Shown: piece by piece, positions 44,065 through 53,312 of the stretch
Position numbering within the stretch: position 1 is the first letter of the stretch
Layout of the letters: every line of letters begins with the position of its first letter
Assembly: GCF_000427405.1 (NCBI RefSeq)
Contig: NZ_KE386491.1
Location: 4,535,812 to 4,599,811 of the forward strand
Direction of reading: 5' to 3'
Length of the DNA: 64,000 nt
Source: Flectobacillus major DSM 103
GTDB taxonomy: Bacteria; Bacteroidota; Bacteroidia; Cytophagales; Spirosomataceae
Notes under the pieces: generated by a model
Told to the model about the DNA's origin: nothing
Database searches by the model: none
Seen by the model: only the letters and a program-made list of their open reading frames with translations
Translations under genes and position numbers: made by a program

Positions 44065-44601
44065 TTAAGGATTTGTTTTTTTGACCATTCGTATAATCGA
44101 ATCGCTATTATTGAGAGACTCTACGTCATCCAGCAATACCCATGCTAAATCTTTTGACTCCGAAGTTATGGTAAAAGCTTCGTTTTTGTCGGCTTCAATC
44201 AAGAAACGTACATCGTAGTGATAATGAGCGGGTTCGTTTTTTCTTTCTGGTATTAAATGAATATCTATATCAAAAATCTGTGAACTAATAACTTTCAAGT
44301 TTTGCAAGCCAGTTTCCTCTTCGGCTTCTTTCAAGGCTACGGCTAGTACATCGGGGTCGCCATCGCAGTGGCCGCCAGTCTGAAACCATTTGTCGAGTTT
44401 ATGGTGGTGTGTCAGTAGGGTATATTGTCGGGTACTGTCCACAATCCAAGCCGAGCCAGTTATGTGTCCAGTCTGGAGGGTTCTTTCAAAGCAAGCAGGT
44501 TGTGCTTCTACAAAGGTTTTGATTTCTTGATGAAACTTCGCTTCTGTGTGGTCGAAGGGTGTATAACTTTCTAGTAGTTCTAAAAGTTGATTTCTGTGCA
44601 T
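44065..44601 (-). CDS. NUDIX hydrolase
   Basis: 178 residues. The Nudix box is GHCDGDPDVLAVALKEAEEE followed by TGL (about 79-101), with the usual first Glu replaced by Pro and Lys for the Arg of REUXEEXGU; this variant occurs in a known Nudix subgroup. The LLTHHHKLDKWFQTGGHCDG lead-in is also of that subgroup. Substrate (a nucleoside diphosphate derivative) is unknown. Short leader; the gene is divergent from the DUF2911 gene. Confidence 0.85.
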   Translation of the reverse strand: MHRNQLLELLESYTPFDHTEAKFHQEIKTFVEAQPACFERTLQTGHITGSAWIVDSTRQYTLLTHHHKLDKWFQTGGHCDGDPDVLAVALKEAEEETGLQNLKVISSQIFDIDIHLIPERKNEPAHYHYDVRFLIEADKNEAFTITSESKDLAWVLLDDVESLNNSDSIIRMVKKTNP

Positions 44602-44814
44602 GAGAGTCCTATTTTAGGATACCACAACAAGTAGTATCTGTTTGAGAAGACAAAGTTCAGAAAAAGGGAATACCTTTAAAAGTGAAAAAAATAAAACTTT
44701 TAGGAGGTATCATTCAACCAAAAATAAAAGCATTTCAGCGAAAAACTGAGGTGCTTGTTACTGAGGGTATTAGCTTTGTGGAGTAATTTTAAATTTTTCA
44801 ATCTCCAAAAACTC

Positions 44815-45678
44815 ATGAAAAAAGTCTTCTTAGCTATTTTGGTAGCTACATCGCTTTCAGTATCGGCTCAGGTACGTTTGCCACAGCCTAGTTCGGCTGC
44901 TTCGGTTACACAAACAGTAGGTACAACCGACTTCTCGATTAAATATTCTCGTCCAAATGTAAAAGGCCGTGAAATATTCGGGGCTTTATTACCTTACGAC
45001 AAAATTTGGCGTACAGGAGCAAATGCTGCTACCCAAATTACTTTGTCAAACGACATCACTGTAAACGGTCAGAAATTGCCGGCGGGCACTTATTCTATCT
45101 TTTCGATTCCTACCCAAGGCGAATGGACATTGATTTTCAATAAAGATATTGCTGCTTCCGAGCAGTCGTATAGCCAAGAAAAGGATGCTGCTCGTGTAAA
45201 GGTTGTTGCTACGACAACACCAAAGGTAGAATCATTCTCTATAGATTTTTCGGATATTACCGACAGTACAGCGAATTTGAATTTTGCATGGGCCGATAAA
45301 AAAGTAGTAGCCAAAATTGGAGTAGAAACTTCTAAGATGATCGAAGCCTCTATTGCAAAAGCAAGTACCGACAACGCCAATGCTATGAACAATGCGGCTT
45401 CGTATTTGTTGGGAAAAGGCAAATTAGAACAAGCTTTGAAATTGGCTAATTCATCAGTAAGTAGTATCGAAACATTCCGTAATGTATGGACAAAAGCTCA
45501 GATTTTAGCAAAACTAGGCAATTTTGTAGAAGCAGTTCCTTTGGCTCAAAAAGCTTTAGAATTGGGAAAAGCTGATACTGGCGGAGGTTTTGCTTTTACC
45601 AAAGATGCTATCGAAAAAGGTTTAGCCGAATGGACTACCAAATTACCAGCAATCACTCCTTTGAAAAAGAAGAAGTAA
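44815..45678 (+). CDS. DUF2911 exported protein
   Basis: 287 residues from ATG 44815, which starts a signal peptide (MKKVFLAILVATSLSVSAQ); an upstream TTG extension is rejected. The DUF2911 core is clear: IKYSRPNVKGREIFGALLPY, then DKIWRTGANAATQITLSNDI, and KLPAGTYSIFSIPTQGEWTL. The C-terminal about 90 residues are a helical TPR-like tail (LEQALKLANSSVSSIETF). Role unknown; the family is common in Bacteroidota. A TAGCTTTG -7-like element lies at 44771-44778. The copy-B repeat follows. Confidence 0.92.
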   Translation: MKKVFLAILVATSLSVSAQVRLPQPSSAASVTQTVGTTDFSIKYSRPNVKGREIFGALLPYDKIWRTGANAATQITLSNDITVNGQKLPAGTYSIFSIPTQGEWTLIFNKDIAASEQSYSQEKDAARVKVVATTTPKVESFSIDFSDITDSTANLNFAWADKKVVAKIGVETSKMIEASIAKASTDNANAMNNAASYLLGKGKLEQALKLANSSVSSIETFRNVWTKAQILAKLGNFVEAVPLAQKALELGKADTGGGFAFTKDAIEKGLAEWTTKLPAITPLKKKK

Positions 45679-45735
45679 GGTATTAATAACCCAAATATGA
45701 GCCATCTCAAATTTAGTAATGAGTAATTCATAAAA

Positions 45736-45893
45736 ATATAAGTCATCTCAACTAATCAAACAAGGCGGTCGAAATTAGTTTTTCGACCGCCTTGTTTGAT
45801 TAGTAGTACGATGGTCTACCTCGTGAACCCCAATAAGTACAAACAAGAGGTCTTTATGGTAAATTATCCCACAATTCGGGATGACTCATGTTT
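45736..45893 (+). repeat. MITE-like palindromic element, copy B
   Basis: The same perfect 46-base palindrome (45755-45800), here extended to 24-base arms (45751-45804). It is followed by a TGAACCCCAATAAGTAC ... GAGGTCTTTATGG segment and the right outer repeat TTCGGGATGACTCATGTTT (45875-45893). Same orientation as copy A. Lies between convergent genes. Confidence 0.85.
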
Positions 45894-45928
45894 GGATTAG
45901 CCAAAAGGCTAGACGCTTATTCAATGGC

Positions 45929-47464
45929 TTATTTTGTACCTTTCAGGTAGGCAATCAAAACCTTTCTAATATCGCTTCTTACATCATTTTGGTTATTGCT
46001 GTCGGGTTCAGTTATTTTCAAAACATCAGGATTTTTGTCGGTCAAAAAGCCTAGGTTAGTTTCCTTTCCTTCTATCAAAAATTTAGGCATTACAACATAG
46101 TATTCCTGATTAATATCCAATAATTTTCCGTTGATATTCCATTCATTTTTGGCCTCGTTATAGGTGATTTTGTCCCATTGCAAATAACCACCATTACCTT
46201 TGTTTTTCAAGCCCGTAATAAGCACTTGTTCAAGTAAGCGACCTTTCATTTGTACTTCCACAATTTTACCTCCAAAAGGCAACACACGCATAATGTCCAA
46301 CTGGGTGATTTTGCCAAGTAATTGGTCATCAATCCTTACCGAACCACCATTAAAGATAGCACAGTCGTTGGGTTGGCTCGATACCTGCGACATCCCTTTG
46401 GCAATAGCTGTACCTAAATTGGTTTGAAAATTCCGAATACTACTTTCACGGCCGTCTAATGGCACTGTTGTTTCGGTTACTATATCGTTTTTGTTCAAAC
46501 CCATTTTTTTGATACCTGCATCCAAAATTTCTTCCCATTTTTTTACCACAGCAGCTACCGTAGGTTCGTCGGCTATTTGGTTATCTACTTTTTTTAACTC
46601 GCTCGAAACACTTACTTTTTTTGTTTTTGTATCGTAGCTAATATGATGGATATATACTGTTTTGGCATTGGCATCGGCTTTGGCAATAGTTACTTTACCA
46701 ATGGTTTCAATCATATTATCGTGGTCGTGGCCGCCCATTAGTAATTTTATATCAGGAAGCATAGCCGCCAGTTTGGCATCATCAGCTTTGTTGATATGCG
46801 TAATAGCAACCACAAAATCGCACTGAGTTCGAAGAGATTCATAGGCTTTTTGGGCTGATTCAAAGAAATCGTCGTACACCACAAAATCCTTTTTGTTGGA
46901 AGGAAGCAAAATAGAAAACATTCCCATTTTCACTTCGTTTCCTTGTTGATTTTTGAAAGTCAAAATTGTAGTTTTAGGAAAAGGAACGCCATTTTTGGCA
47001 AAAGGCTCAAGATTTCCTTTGTTATTATGAAGGGCATTGGATGCTAGCCAGTTGAATTTTGATAAATTAATACGGTCTTGAAGTTCGGCTTCATCAACAT
47101 CAAACTCATGATTGCCAAGGCCAACCCAGTCCATTCCCATAGCATTCATAACCTCAACCATTTGCTTCCCTTTAATACTTTTACCTTCGTGTTTGAACGT
47201 ACCAATCAAAGAAGGGTTAAGAAAATCGCCCGCCAAAATAGTTAGAGTATTGGGGTTTTTGGCCAATAACTCCTGTCTGATAGTAGCAACACGAGCCATA
47301 CCGCCCATTTTGCCACCTTCCAAAGGCGAAATTTCATAAACATCGTTGAGGTGCAAAAAAGTAATATCAACAGTATTACTTTTTTGAGTACCAACAGATT
47401 GCCCACTTTTACAAGCAAAAAATACGGCTTGAATCACAAGCAAATACAGCACTAGTTTTTTCAT
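45929..47464 (-). CDS. Lipoprotein 5'-nucleotidase / metallophosphatase (UshA family)
   Basis: 511 residues from ATG 47464 with a lipobox (FFAC, Cys18). The metallophosphoesterase domain (about 30-270) has the metal ligands in FLHLNDVYEI, TILAGDFLN, GLGNHEFDVDE, VAITHINK and LLMGGHDHDN. The C-terminal 5'-nucleotidase domain (about 300-500) holds CAIFNGGSVRID and LPFGGKIVEV. It probably hydrolyses extracytoplasmic nucleotides for phosphate and nucleoside scavenging. It overlaps in operon with the upstream aldose epimerase gene (50-base gap). Confidence 0.92.
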   Translation of the reverse strand: MKKLVLYLLVIQAVFFACKSGQSVGTQKSNTVDITFLHLNDVYEISPLEGGKMGGMARVATIRQELLAKNPNTLTILAGDFLNPSLIGTFKHEGKSIKGKQMVEVMNAMGMDWVGLGNHEFDVDEAELQDRINLSKFNWLASNALHNNKGNLEPFAKNGVPFPKTTILTFKNQQGNEVKMGMFSILLPSNKKDFVVYDDFFESAQKAYESLRTQCDFVVAITHINKADDAKLAAMLPDIKLLMGGHDHDNMIETIGKVTIAKADANAKTVYIHHISYDTKTKKVSVSSELKKVDNQIADEPTVAAVVKKWEEILDAGIKKMGLNKNDIVTETTVPLDGRESSIRNFQTNLGTAIAKGMSQVSSQPNDCAIFNGGSVRIDDQLLGKITQLDIMRVLPFGGKIVEVQMKGRLLEQVLITGLKNKGNGGYLQWDKITYNEAKNEWNINGKLLDINQEYYVVMPKFLIEGKETNLGFLTDKNPDVLKITEPDSNNQNDVRSDIRKVLIAYLKGTK

Positions 47465-47513
47465 ATTGGTATATTTTATGGGTTGATTACAAAAAAATAG
47501 TAGAAATAACAAT

Positions 47514-48383
47514 TTAAGAAATCCTTACCGACCAAGTCCGCTCAAAGGTTTCGGCTGGATTTAGGGCAATAATACCCTCTTTTTGGGTAATATCTTGGTT
47601 GTGGTCAACGTGGTCGGCAATACCGCACCATGGTTCAATACAAACAAAATTGGCATTTTTAGCCGCCCAAATACCTAAGAATGGAAAATTAGGAAAATCA
47701 AATTGTAGTTGATGAGTGGTTTTGTCAGACTTCAAAACGACGCTATCAGATTGATAGTTTTTGAAAACGATAGCATCTTCATAAAATAGCTCCTTTGTCA
47801 AATCCAAGCGGTTGGTATTGGTCAAAAATGGATTTGGAACTGTCAAAATCAGACCTTCGGCCGACAAAGGCCAGCGAGGGAAATCTTCCTGTTGATTAAA
47901 CTGTAAATAATAGTCTTGGTATTGGGTATCGGGCGTAAGTGGAATCCGAAAAGCGGGGTGTCCACCTACCGAAAACCAGAGAGTGCTATCGGCAGGATTA
48001 TTGACCAAATAACTTACTTGGAGTGTATTTTTTACTAATTCATAACGCAACCGAAACTCGAAGGCAAAAGGAAAAACTGCCAATGTTGTATCATCGTGGG
48101 TCAATAAAAGTGTAACACCTTGTTCATCATGTTGTTCAACTACAAATGTTTTATCACGTGCAAAACCATGACGACTCAATTGGTAGGGCTGATTTTGGTA
48201 GAAATAAGTATTGTTTTTGAGGCTACCAACAATTGGGAAAAGTACAGGTGAATATTTGCCCCAAAACTCGGGATTGCCCTCCCACATATATTCAGTTTGG
48301 TTTCCGATGTGAAAAAGGCTTACCAATTCAGCACCTTTAGGATTGATACTGGCTTTGATGTGTTCGTTTTGAATTGTCAACAT
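47514..48383 (-). CDS. Aldose 1-epimerase family protein
   Basis: 289 residues from ATG 48383 (MLTIQNEHIKASINPKGAEL). The open extension upstream is rejected because this start fits the family. Galactose-mutarotase-like fold with FPIVGSLKNNTY, QLSRHGFARDKTF (catalytic His near 80), FSVGGHPAFRIP (second His near 165) and CIEPWCGIADHVDH (Glu). This matches the LacX/YihR-like branch of aldose 1-epimerases rather than GalM. It interconverts alpha and beta anomers of a sugar or sugar phosphate. Followed 49 bases later by the 5'-nucleotidase. Confidence 0.9.
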   Translation of the reverse strand: MLTIQNEHIKASINPKGAELVSLFHIGNQTEYMWEGNPEFWGKYSPVLFPIVGSLKNNTYFYQNQPYQLSRHGFARDKTFVVEQHDEQGVTLLLTHDDTTLAVFPFAFEFRLRYELVKNTLQVSYLVNNPADSTLWFSVGGHPAFRIPLTPDTQYQDYYLQFNQQEDFPRWPLSAEGLILTVPNPFLTNTNRLDLTKELFYEDAIVFKNYQSDSVVLKSDKTTHQLQFDFPNFPFLGIWAAKNANFVCIEPWCGIADHVDHNQDITQKEGIIALNPAETFERTWSVRIS

Positions 48384-48651
48384 AGATAAAAAGTTTATTT
48401 CGGTAAAAACTAAAGCAAATTTAAGGAATAAACTTAATTGACGAATGTTGTACTTGTAATAAGCCAAGAATCAGAGAGAATCGACAAAAAAACGGATATG
48501 TTCTACACGATAATGTTTTTTAAAACTGTATAATGCTATTTGAAAAAACAGCAGTTAGCTTGTATTTACAAAAGCAAATAGAAAAAAACTTGAATTATCT
48601 ATGCGTTACGAAGAAAATGGTAAAAAATGAAGAATAACATACTATTGTGTT
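48384..48651. other. AT-rich intergenic region
   Basis: About 270 bases before the symporter hairpin with no coding frame on either strand; no consensus promoter for the epimerase was found. Confidence 0.4.
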
Positions 48652-48685
48652 CTATTAGGAGGTAAATATAGCTACCTCCTAATAG
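48652..48685 (-). terminator. Strong hairpin after the symporter gene
   Basis: Perfect 13-base arms CTATTAGGAGGTA (48652-48664) and TACCTCCTAATAG (48673-48685) starting 15 bases past the stop. No long T run follows on the minus strand, so it may stabilise the 3' end as much as terminate. Confidence 0.55.
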
Positions 48686-48699
48686 AGCAATATAAATAT

Positions 48700-50388
48700 T
48701 TAAGCCACTTTAGATTTTTTGTGGAAAAGGTTGAACAACGAAGCAAAAATAATCACCAAAACACAACCAATAAGATTGAGCCACAAAAAAGCAGTGAGGT
48801 CGATCCACCATGTATAAATTACGATACATTCGGCTACAAGAGCTGCCCAAAAAATAGAACCACCTTTGATATTTTTGAAGTAAAATGCCACCAAAAATAC
48901 TCCTAGAATAGTACCATAAAACCAAGAGCCTAAGATATTGACTGCCTCTATCAAACTACCAATATTAGCCGTGAATTGAGCGACAATAATACAAAAAATC
49001 CCCCAGCCCAATGTAACCAGCCGAGATACGTTTAAATAGTGCTGGTCGGTGTCTTCTGGATGAATCAAGCGTTTATAAACATCAATAATAGTACAAGACG
49101 TAAGCGAACTAAAAGCAGAGGCCATAGAACCCATAGAAGCCAATAGAATTACAGCGATAAGCAACCCCACCATACCAACAGGCAAGTATTTGGTAACAAA
49201 AGACAAAAAGATATAATTAGTATCGTTTATGTCAGCTTTAGGGCTTTTTTGCTTAATCAAGTCTTTGACTTCAGTTCTCAGCTCGCTACTGGCTTTGTCA
49301 GCGGCCAATACTTGGGTTTTACTTAATTCAATTTGTGCAGTATTATCTTGTTTTAGGGCATCAAACAATTGATTTACAGCTATTTTTTTTTGCTCAAAAA
49401 CCTGCTGATGCTTAGCCGTAATATTTTGGTATTGTGTAGTATTTTCTACCTTGGCAAGTTCTGTTTTATTGAAAAATAAAGGAGGTTGATGAAACTGGTA
49501 AAAAACAAATACCAAAGCCCCCACAAGTAAAATCAAAAATTGCATAGGTATTTTGAGCATCCCATTCATTAGTAGCCCAAGGCGGCTTTCACCTACCGAC
49601 TCGCCCGAAAGATAACGTCCTACCTGCGATTGGTCTGTACCAAAATACGAAAGTTGTAAGAAGAACCCACCAATCAGCCCCGACCAAACGTTGTATCGGT
49701 TATTGAGGTCAAATTTCCAGTCAATAACATTGAGCTTGCCCATTTTGCCTGCTACCTTGAGCGTATCTACAAAGCCTATTTGTTCGGGAAGTAAGTGTAC
49801 AACCATATAACCCGCCAAAAACATACCTATTAGTACCACAAACATTTGTTGCATTTGGGTATAAGAAATCGTTTTTGAACCCCCATACATACAATATACC
49901 GTTACTACCGAACCCGTCATAATATTGGTCCAGTACAAATCCCAGCCCAAAATCGTAGACAAAATAATAGATGGTGCAGCAATAGTAACACCTGTAGATA
50001 AGGCACGAGGAATCAGAAATAACAACGACGTAAGAACGCGTGTTTTGAGGTCAAAACGATTTTCAAGAAATTCGTAAGCAGTATAGACATTCAATTTTTT
50101 GAACATCGGAATAAACGTAACCGACAATACAATCATGGCCAGAGGCAAGCCAAAATAAAACTGTACAAAACGCATACCATCGGTGTAGGCTTGCCCAGGA
50201 GCCGACAAAAAGGTAATTGCACTTGCCTGAGTAGCCATTACCGATAAGGTTACATGATACCAAGGTAGCTGCCTATCGGCTAGTAAAAAGCCTTCAATAT
50301 TTTGTTTAGACGCACGCCCTTTCCACATGCCAAAGCCCACGATTCCGCCAAGCGTGAGTACAAGCACAAGCCAATCTATATTATTCAT
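48700..50388 (-). CDS. Sodium:solute symporter (SSS family)
   Basis: 562 residues with about 13-14 membrane helices. LADRQLPWYHVTLSVMATQA begins the core; SAPGQAYTDGMRFVQFYFGL, SYTQMQQMFVVLIGMFLAG and GTDQSQVGRYLSG (about 250) are SSS signatures. Between helices near residue 300-385 lies an extra charged coiled-coil-like loop (TAKHQQVFEQKKIAVNQLFD), seen in Bacteroidota members. Likely substrates are sialic acid, proline or sugars; not resolvable by eye. A 40-residue membrane protein is encoded 89 bases upstream. Confidence 0.9.
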   Translation of the reverse strand: MNNIDWLVLVLTLGGIVGFGMWKGRASKQNIEGFLLADRQLPWYHVTLSVMATQASAITFLSAPGQAYTDGMRFVQFYFGLPLAMIVLSVTFIPMFKKLNVYTAYEFLENRFDLKTRVLTSLLFLIPRALSTGVTIAAPSIILSTILGWDLYWTNIMTGSVVTVYCMYGGSKTISYTQMQQMFVVLIGMFLAGYMVVHLLPEQIGFVDTLKVAGKMGKLNVIDWKFDLNNRYNVWSGLIGGFFLQLSYFGTDQSQVGRYLSGESVGESRLGLLMNGMLKIPMQFLILLVGALVFVFYQFHQPPLFFNKTELAKVENTTQYQNITAKHQQVFEQKKIAVNQLFDALKQDNTAQIELSKTQVLAADKASSELRTEVKDLIKQKSPKADINDTNYIFLSFVTKYLPVGMVGLLIAVILLASMGSMASAFSSLTSCTIIDVYKRLIHPEDTDQHYLNVSRLVTLGWGIFCIIVAQFTANIGSLIEAVNILGSWFYGTILGVFLVAFYFKNIKGGSIFWAALVAECIVIYTWWIDLTAFLWLNLIGCVLVIIFASLFNLFHKKSKVA

Positions 50389-50477
50389 CTATTTAATCAA
50401 TTGAGTGTTTAAAATGAGCGATTTAGAGGTACAAAATTCAGAAAGAATAACTGGAAATTTGTATGCTCTATTTCAAG

Positions 50478-50600
50478 CTAGTTGAAATATTCGCTGAATA
50501 GGTGGAATAAACATATCATCAGTACAAGGTTGCCGACAACAATCCAATAGAGCTGTCGCCAAGATTTTACAAATGGAGGAAGTGCTTTGTCTTTTTTCAT
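50478..50600 (-). CDS. Small single-pass membrane protein upstream of the symporter
   Basis: 40 residues (MKKDKALPPFVKSWRQLYWI, then VVGNLVLMICLFHLFSEYFN), ATG 50600 to TAG 50478. It is too short for usual gene callers. The pattern is a short basic head with Pro-Pro-Phe and SWxxLY followed by one membrane helix (about residues 18-36). It resembles the small partner subunits (DUF485/DUF997-like) that accompany sodium:solute symporters, and it lies 89 bases before the SSS gene on the same strand. Function is inferred only from position and shape. Confidence 0.65.
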   Translation of the reverse strand: MKKDKALPPFVKSWRQLYWIVVGNLVLMICLFHLFSEYFN

Positions 50601-50758
50601 AAAATCAATGCTAGTTTGGTCAAAATAAAACAATACAAAGTATTATTTGTCTTTTATGGGTAAATAACTTAGTTTTGTTATGCAAGCAGAGCTTTTTTTA
50701 AGGGGGCTTTTCACTGCTAATTCACATAACTTTATTCAAATATATACTATTGACCTCA

Positions 50759-51526
50759 ATGAATGCCAACCAAATATTTAACTTAGAAAATAAAGTAGCC
50801 CTAATCACTGGGGCTAGCAAAGGAATAGGAGAGGCGATTGCTCGGCATTTGGCTGCATGTGGGGCAAAGGTGGTCATTAATTCTCGTAAACAAGAGGATT
50901 TAGACCAAGTAGCCGAAAGTATTGTAGCCTCAGGAGGGCAGTGTATTGGCTTGGCTGCCAATGCAGGTGATACCCAAGGATGTAAAGAGTTGATAGAAAA
51001 AGCGGTTGCTCATTTTGGTGGTATCGATATTTTGGTAAATAATGCTGCCACAAACCCTGTTTATGGCCCCGTTTTAAATAGTGAAGAATGGGCATTCGAC
51101 AAAATTATGAATATCAATGTTAAAGCTCCTTTTGAAATTAGTAAACTGGTACATCCTATTATGAAACAACGTGGCGGAGGCTCTATTATTAACATTAGTT
51201 CTATTGCAGGTATAACACCCGACCCAGGATTAGGGTTATATTCAGTATCGAAGGCGGCTTTGAATATGCTAACCAAGGTTACTGCCAAAGAATGGGGAGT
51301 TGACGGCATACGGGTCAACGCTATTTGTCCGGGACTTATCAAAACCAAGTTTTCGGAGACTTTATGGCAAAATGAACAAATATTGAATCATTTTGTAAAA
51401 AAACTACCCATCGCCCGCATGGGAACAGTCGATGAAATAGCTGGGTTGGCTTTGTTTTTGGCCTCGGATGCTGCTGGATATTGTACAGGTGGTATTTACT
51501 CGGCCGATGGCGGTACTACTATTTAA
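50759..51526 (+). CDS. SDR family NAD(P)-dependent oxidoreductase
   Basis: 255 residues from ATG 50759; an upstream TTG frame is open. Classical short-chain dehydrogenase: Gly-rich TGASKGIGEAIA (17-28), NNAA (94-97), catalytic Ser147/148 in INISSIAG, Tyr161 and Lys165 in YSVSKAALN, and PGLIKTKF (about 190). Sequence resembles dehydrogenases of the DHRS4/FabG type. Substrate unknown. It is divergent from the symporter operon and is followed by repeat copy C. Confidence 0.92.
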   Translation: MNANQIFNLENKVALITGASKGIGEAIARHLAACGAKVVINSRKQEDLDQVAESIVASGGQCIGLAANAGDTQGCKELIEKAVAHFGGIDILVNNAATNPVYGPVLNSEEWAFDKIMNINVKAPFEISKLVHPIMKQRGGGSIINISSIAGITPDPGLGLYSVSKAALNMLTKVTAKEWGVDGIRVNAICPGLIKTKFSETLWQNEQILNHFVKKLPIARMGTVDEIAGLALFLASDAAGYCTGGIYSADGGTTI

Positions 51527-51554
51527 GGTTATAGGTTGAGAGTGGCCGCAATTG

Positions 51555-51735
51555 AATATTGATAAATATAAGTCACCCCAAATTTTAGGATAATTTAAAA
51601 TAGAGACCGCTTATTTGTATTTATTGGAAAAACCATAACTGTAAGGCATTTATTGACTATTTATCAAACAAGGCGGTCGAAATTAGTTTTTCGACCGCCT
51701 TGTTTGATAATTCGGGATGACTTATGTTTTCATGT
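51555..51735 (-). repeat. MITE-like palindromic element, copy C (inverted)
   Basis: Perfect 46-base palindrome at 51663-51708. The ATAGAGACCGC ... TATTTATTGG segment (51600-51628) is the reverse complement of the CCAATAAATAC ... GGTCTCTAT part of copy A, so this copy lies in the opposite orientation. Outer repeats ATAAGTCACCCC (about 51568) and TTCGGGATGACTTATGTTT (51711-51729). Fills the gap before the sialidase-like gene. Confidence 0.85.
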
Positions 51736-51843
51736 TAAATTTCAGAATTACTCATGTTTGTATTGAAAACCCAATGAGTATTTCTTCAAAACGCGTACTT
51801 ATATTTGTGTTTTTAGTATTCAAATTATCGCTCTCAATTTTCT

Positions 51844-52941
51844 ATGAAATCATTCATTCGTTTAGGAGTCACAACTATTGGGCTTCTTGTAGGCACAAGC
51901 CTGTTGGCTGTAAGCCAAACAGCTACCTTACCTCAAGGGATTACTTTGTCAGAAAACATTTTTCCAACTACTACTTTTCCCGAATGCCACGCTTCAAGTA
52001 TTGTAGCAACCCCCAAGGGTTTAGTAGCAACATGGTTTGCAGGTACAGAAGAAAAACACCCCGATGTGTCGATTTATGTAAGCCAACAAATAAAAGGACA
52101 ATGGACCAAGCCCGTTGAAGTAGCCAATGGTATTCAGTCAGAAAAACTACGTTATCCTTGTTGGAATCCAGTTTTGTTTCAGATTCCGAAAGGAGATTTA
52201 TTATTGTTTTATAAAGTAGGCCCCGACCCTATCAACTGGTGGGGTATGCTAAAGCGGTCGAAAGATGGAGGTAAAACATGGTCGAAACCCGAAAAACTCC
52301 CCGATGGAATTTTGGGGCCAATCAAAAATAAACCAGTACTCTTGGCCGATGGTACAATATTGTGCCCAACCAGTACCGAGCAAGATGGTTGGAAGGTGTA
52401 TTTTGAATATAGCAAAGACCAAGGCCGTACGTGGCAGAAAACAGATTTTATCAATGATGGGAAAGAATGGATAGCGATTCAGCCAAGTGTGCTATTTCAT
52501 AAAGACGGCCGATTGCAGATTTTGTGCCGAAGTCAAAACAACGCAGTTTTGAAAGCTTATTCGAGCGACAACGGACAACACTGGACTGCCCTGAGCAAAA
52601 CATCATTGCCTAATCCTAACTCAGGTACAGATGCCGTTACGCTAAAAGATGGCAGTCATATTATTATCTATAATCATACCATTCGTTACGAAGGCAAATG
52701 GGGCGGGCCACGCTCACCTATCAATGTGGCAATATCGCCTGATGGAGAAAAATGGTATGCTTTGGCAACGCTCGAAACCGAGCCAGGAGAGTTTTCGTAC
52801 CCAGCGGTTATCCAAACCAACGATGGCCTTGTGCATATTACTTATACTTGGAAACGCAAAACAGTGAAACATTTGGTATTAGATTTGAAAAAAATCAATA
52901 AAAAAGAAATCATAAATGGCAACTGGCCAAGTGGGGTGTAA
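51844..52941 (+). CDS. Sialidase-like (BNR/Asp-box) exported protein
   Basis: 365 residues with a signal peptide (MKSFIRLGVTTIGLLVGTSL to about residue 23). Three Asp-box motifs S-x-D-x-G-x-x-W occur: SKDGGKTW (~139), SKDQGRTW (~189) and SSDNGQHW (~239), spaced as in six-bladed sialidase propellers. The N-terminal FPECHASSIVATPKGLVATWF is similar to the family of exo-alpha-sialidase-like proteins in polysaccharide loci, but the classical FRIP motif (Arg triad) is not seen, so activity on sialic acid is not assured. A TATATTTG -7-like site is at 51800-51807. Confidence 0.85.
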   Translation: MKSFIRLGVTTIGLLVGTSLLAVSQTATLPQGITLSENIFPTTTFPECHASSIVATPKGLVATWFAGTEEKHPDVSIYVSQQIKGQWTKPVEVANGIQSEKLRYPCWNPVLFQIPKGDLLLFYKVGPDPINWWGMLKRSKDGGKTWSKPEKLPDGILGPIKNKPVLLADGTILCPTSTEQDGWKVYFEYSKDQGRTWQKTDFINDGKEWIAIQPSVLFHKDGRLQILCRSQNNAVLKAYSSDNGQHWTALSKTSLPNPNSGTDAVTLKDGSHIIIYNHTIRYEGKWGGPRSPINVAISPDGEKWYALATLETEPGEFSYPAVIQTNDGLVHITYTWKRKTVKHLVLDLKKINKKEIINGNWPSGV

Positions 52942-53038
52942 TATCCATAAAATGAGGGGGTTATAGTTTGAAAAAAGCCTATTGGAGCTTGTGAGAATAC
53001 TTTTTGGGAAAAATATTTTAATTTTTTTTCGTAAAAAG

Positions 53039-53069
53039 TTTGGAGTGAAAAAACTTTTTACTAATTTTG
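53039..53069 (+). promoter_or_regulatory. Consensus promoter of tRNA-Leu
   Basis: TTTG (53039-53042), a 19-base spacer and TAATTTTG (53062-53069), the best match to the Bacteroidota sigma consensus in the window. Transcription should start about 12 bases before the mature tRNA. Confidence 0.8.
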
Positions 53070-53085
53070 CAACTCCAAAACGCAA

Positions 53086-53167
53086 GCGGGCGTGGTGGAA
53101 TTGGTAGACATACCAGACTTAGGATCTGGCGCCGCGAGGCATGGGGGTTCGAGTCCCTCCGCCCGTA
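53086..53167 (+). tRNA. tRNA-Leu (anticodon UAG)
   Basis: 82 bases with a class II long variable arm. Acceptor stem GCGGGCG / CGCCCGT and discriminator A, D-arm with GGTAGA, anticodon stem CCAGA / TCTGG around loop CTTAGGA (anticodon TAG, reading CUN leucine codons), and T arm GGGGGTTCGAGTCCCTC. The 3' CCA is not encoded. Confidence 0.97.
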
Positions 53168-53174
53168 CTATCTC

Positions 53175-53212
53175 AAAGCCCTCTCAACCGACAAGGTTTT
53201 GAGGGCTTTTTT
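53175..53212 (+). terminator. Terminator after tRNA-Leu
   Basis: Stem AAAGCCCTC-tc-AACC / GGTT-tt-GAGGGCTTT and a T6 run. Confidence 0.85.
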
Positions 53213-53312
53213 GATTGTGGATTCAGGGTTGTCGCTGATTTTCTAAAAGTATCCACCTTCAACAATCAAACAAACCGCAATCCAATATAGCAAAATCAGA
53301 AATCACAAGAAA

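Noticed and set aside
37419-51708. Repeated palindromes considered as a CRISPR array
   Set aside because: Copies are thousands of bases apart, perfect palindromes, no regular spacers and no cas genes.
51717-52118. 133-codon frame starting in repeat copy C and running into the sialidase-like gene
   Set aside because: Out of frame with the gene, begins inside a repeat and has no plausible N-terminus.
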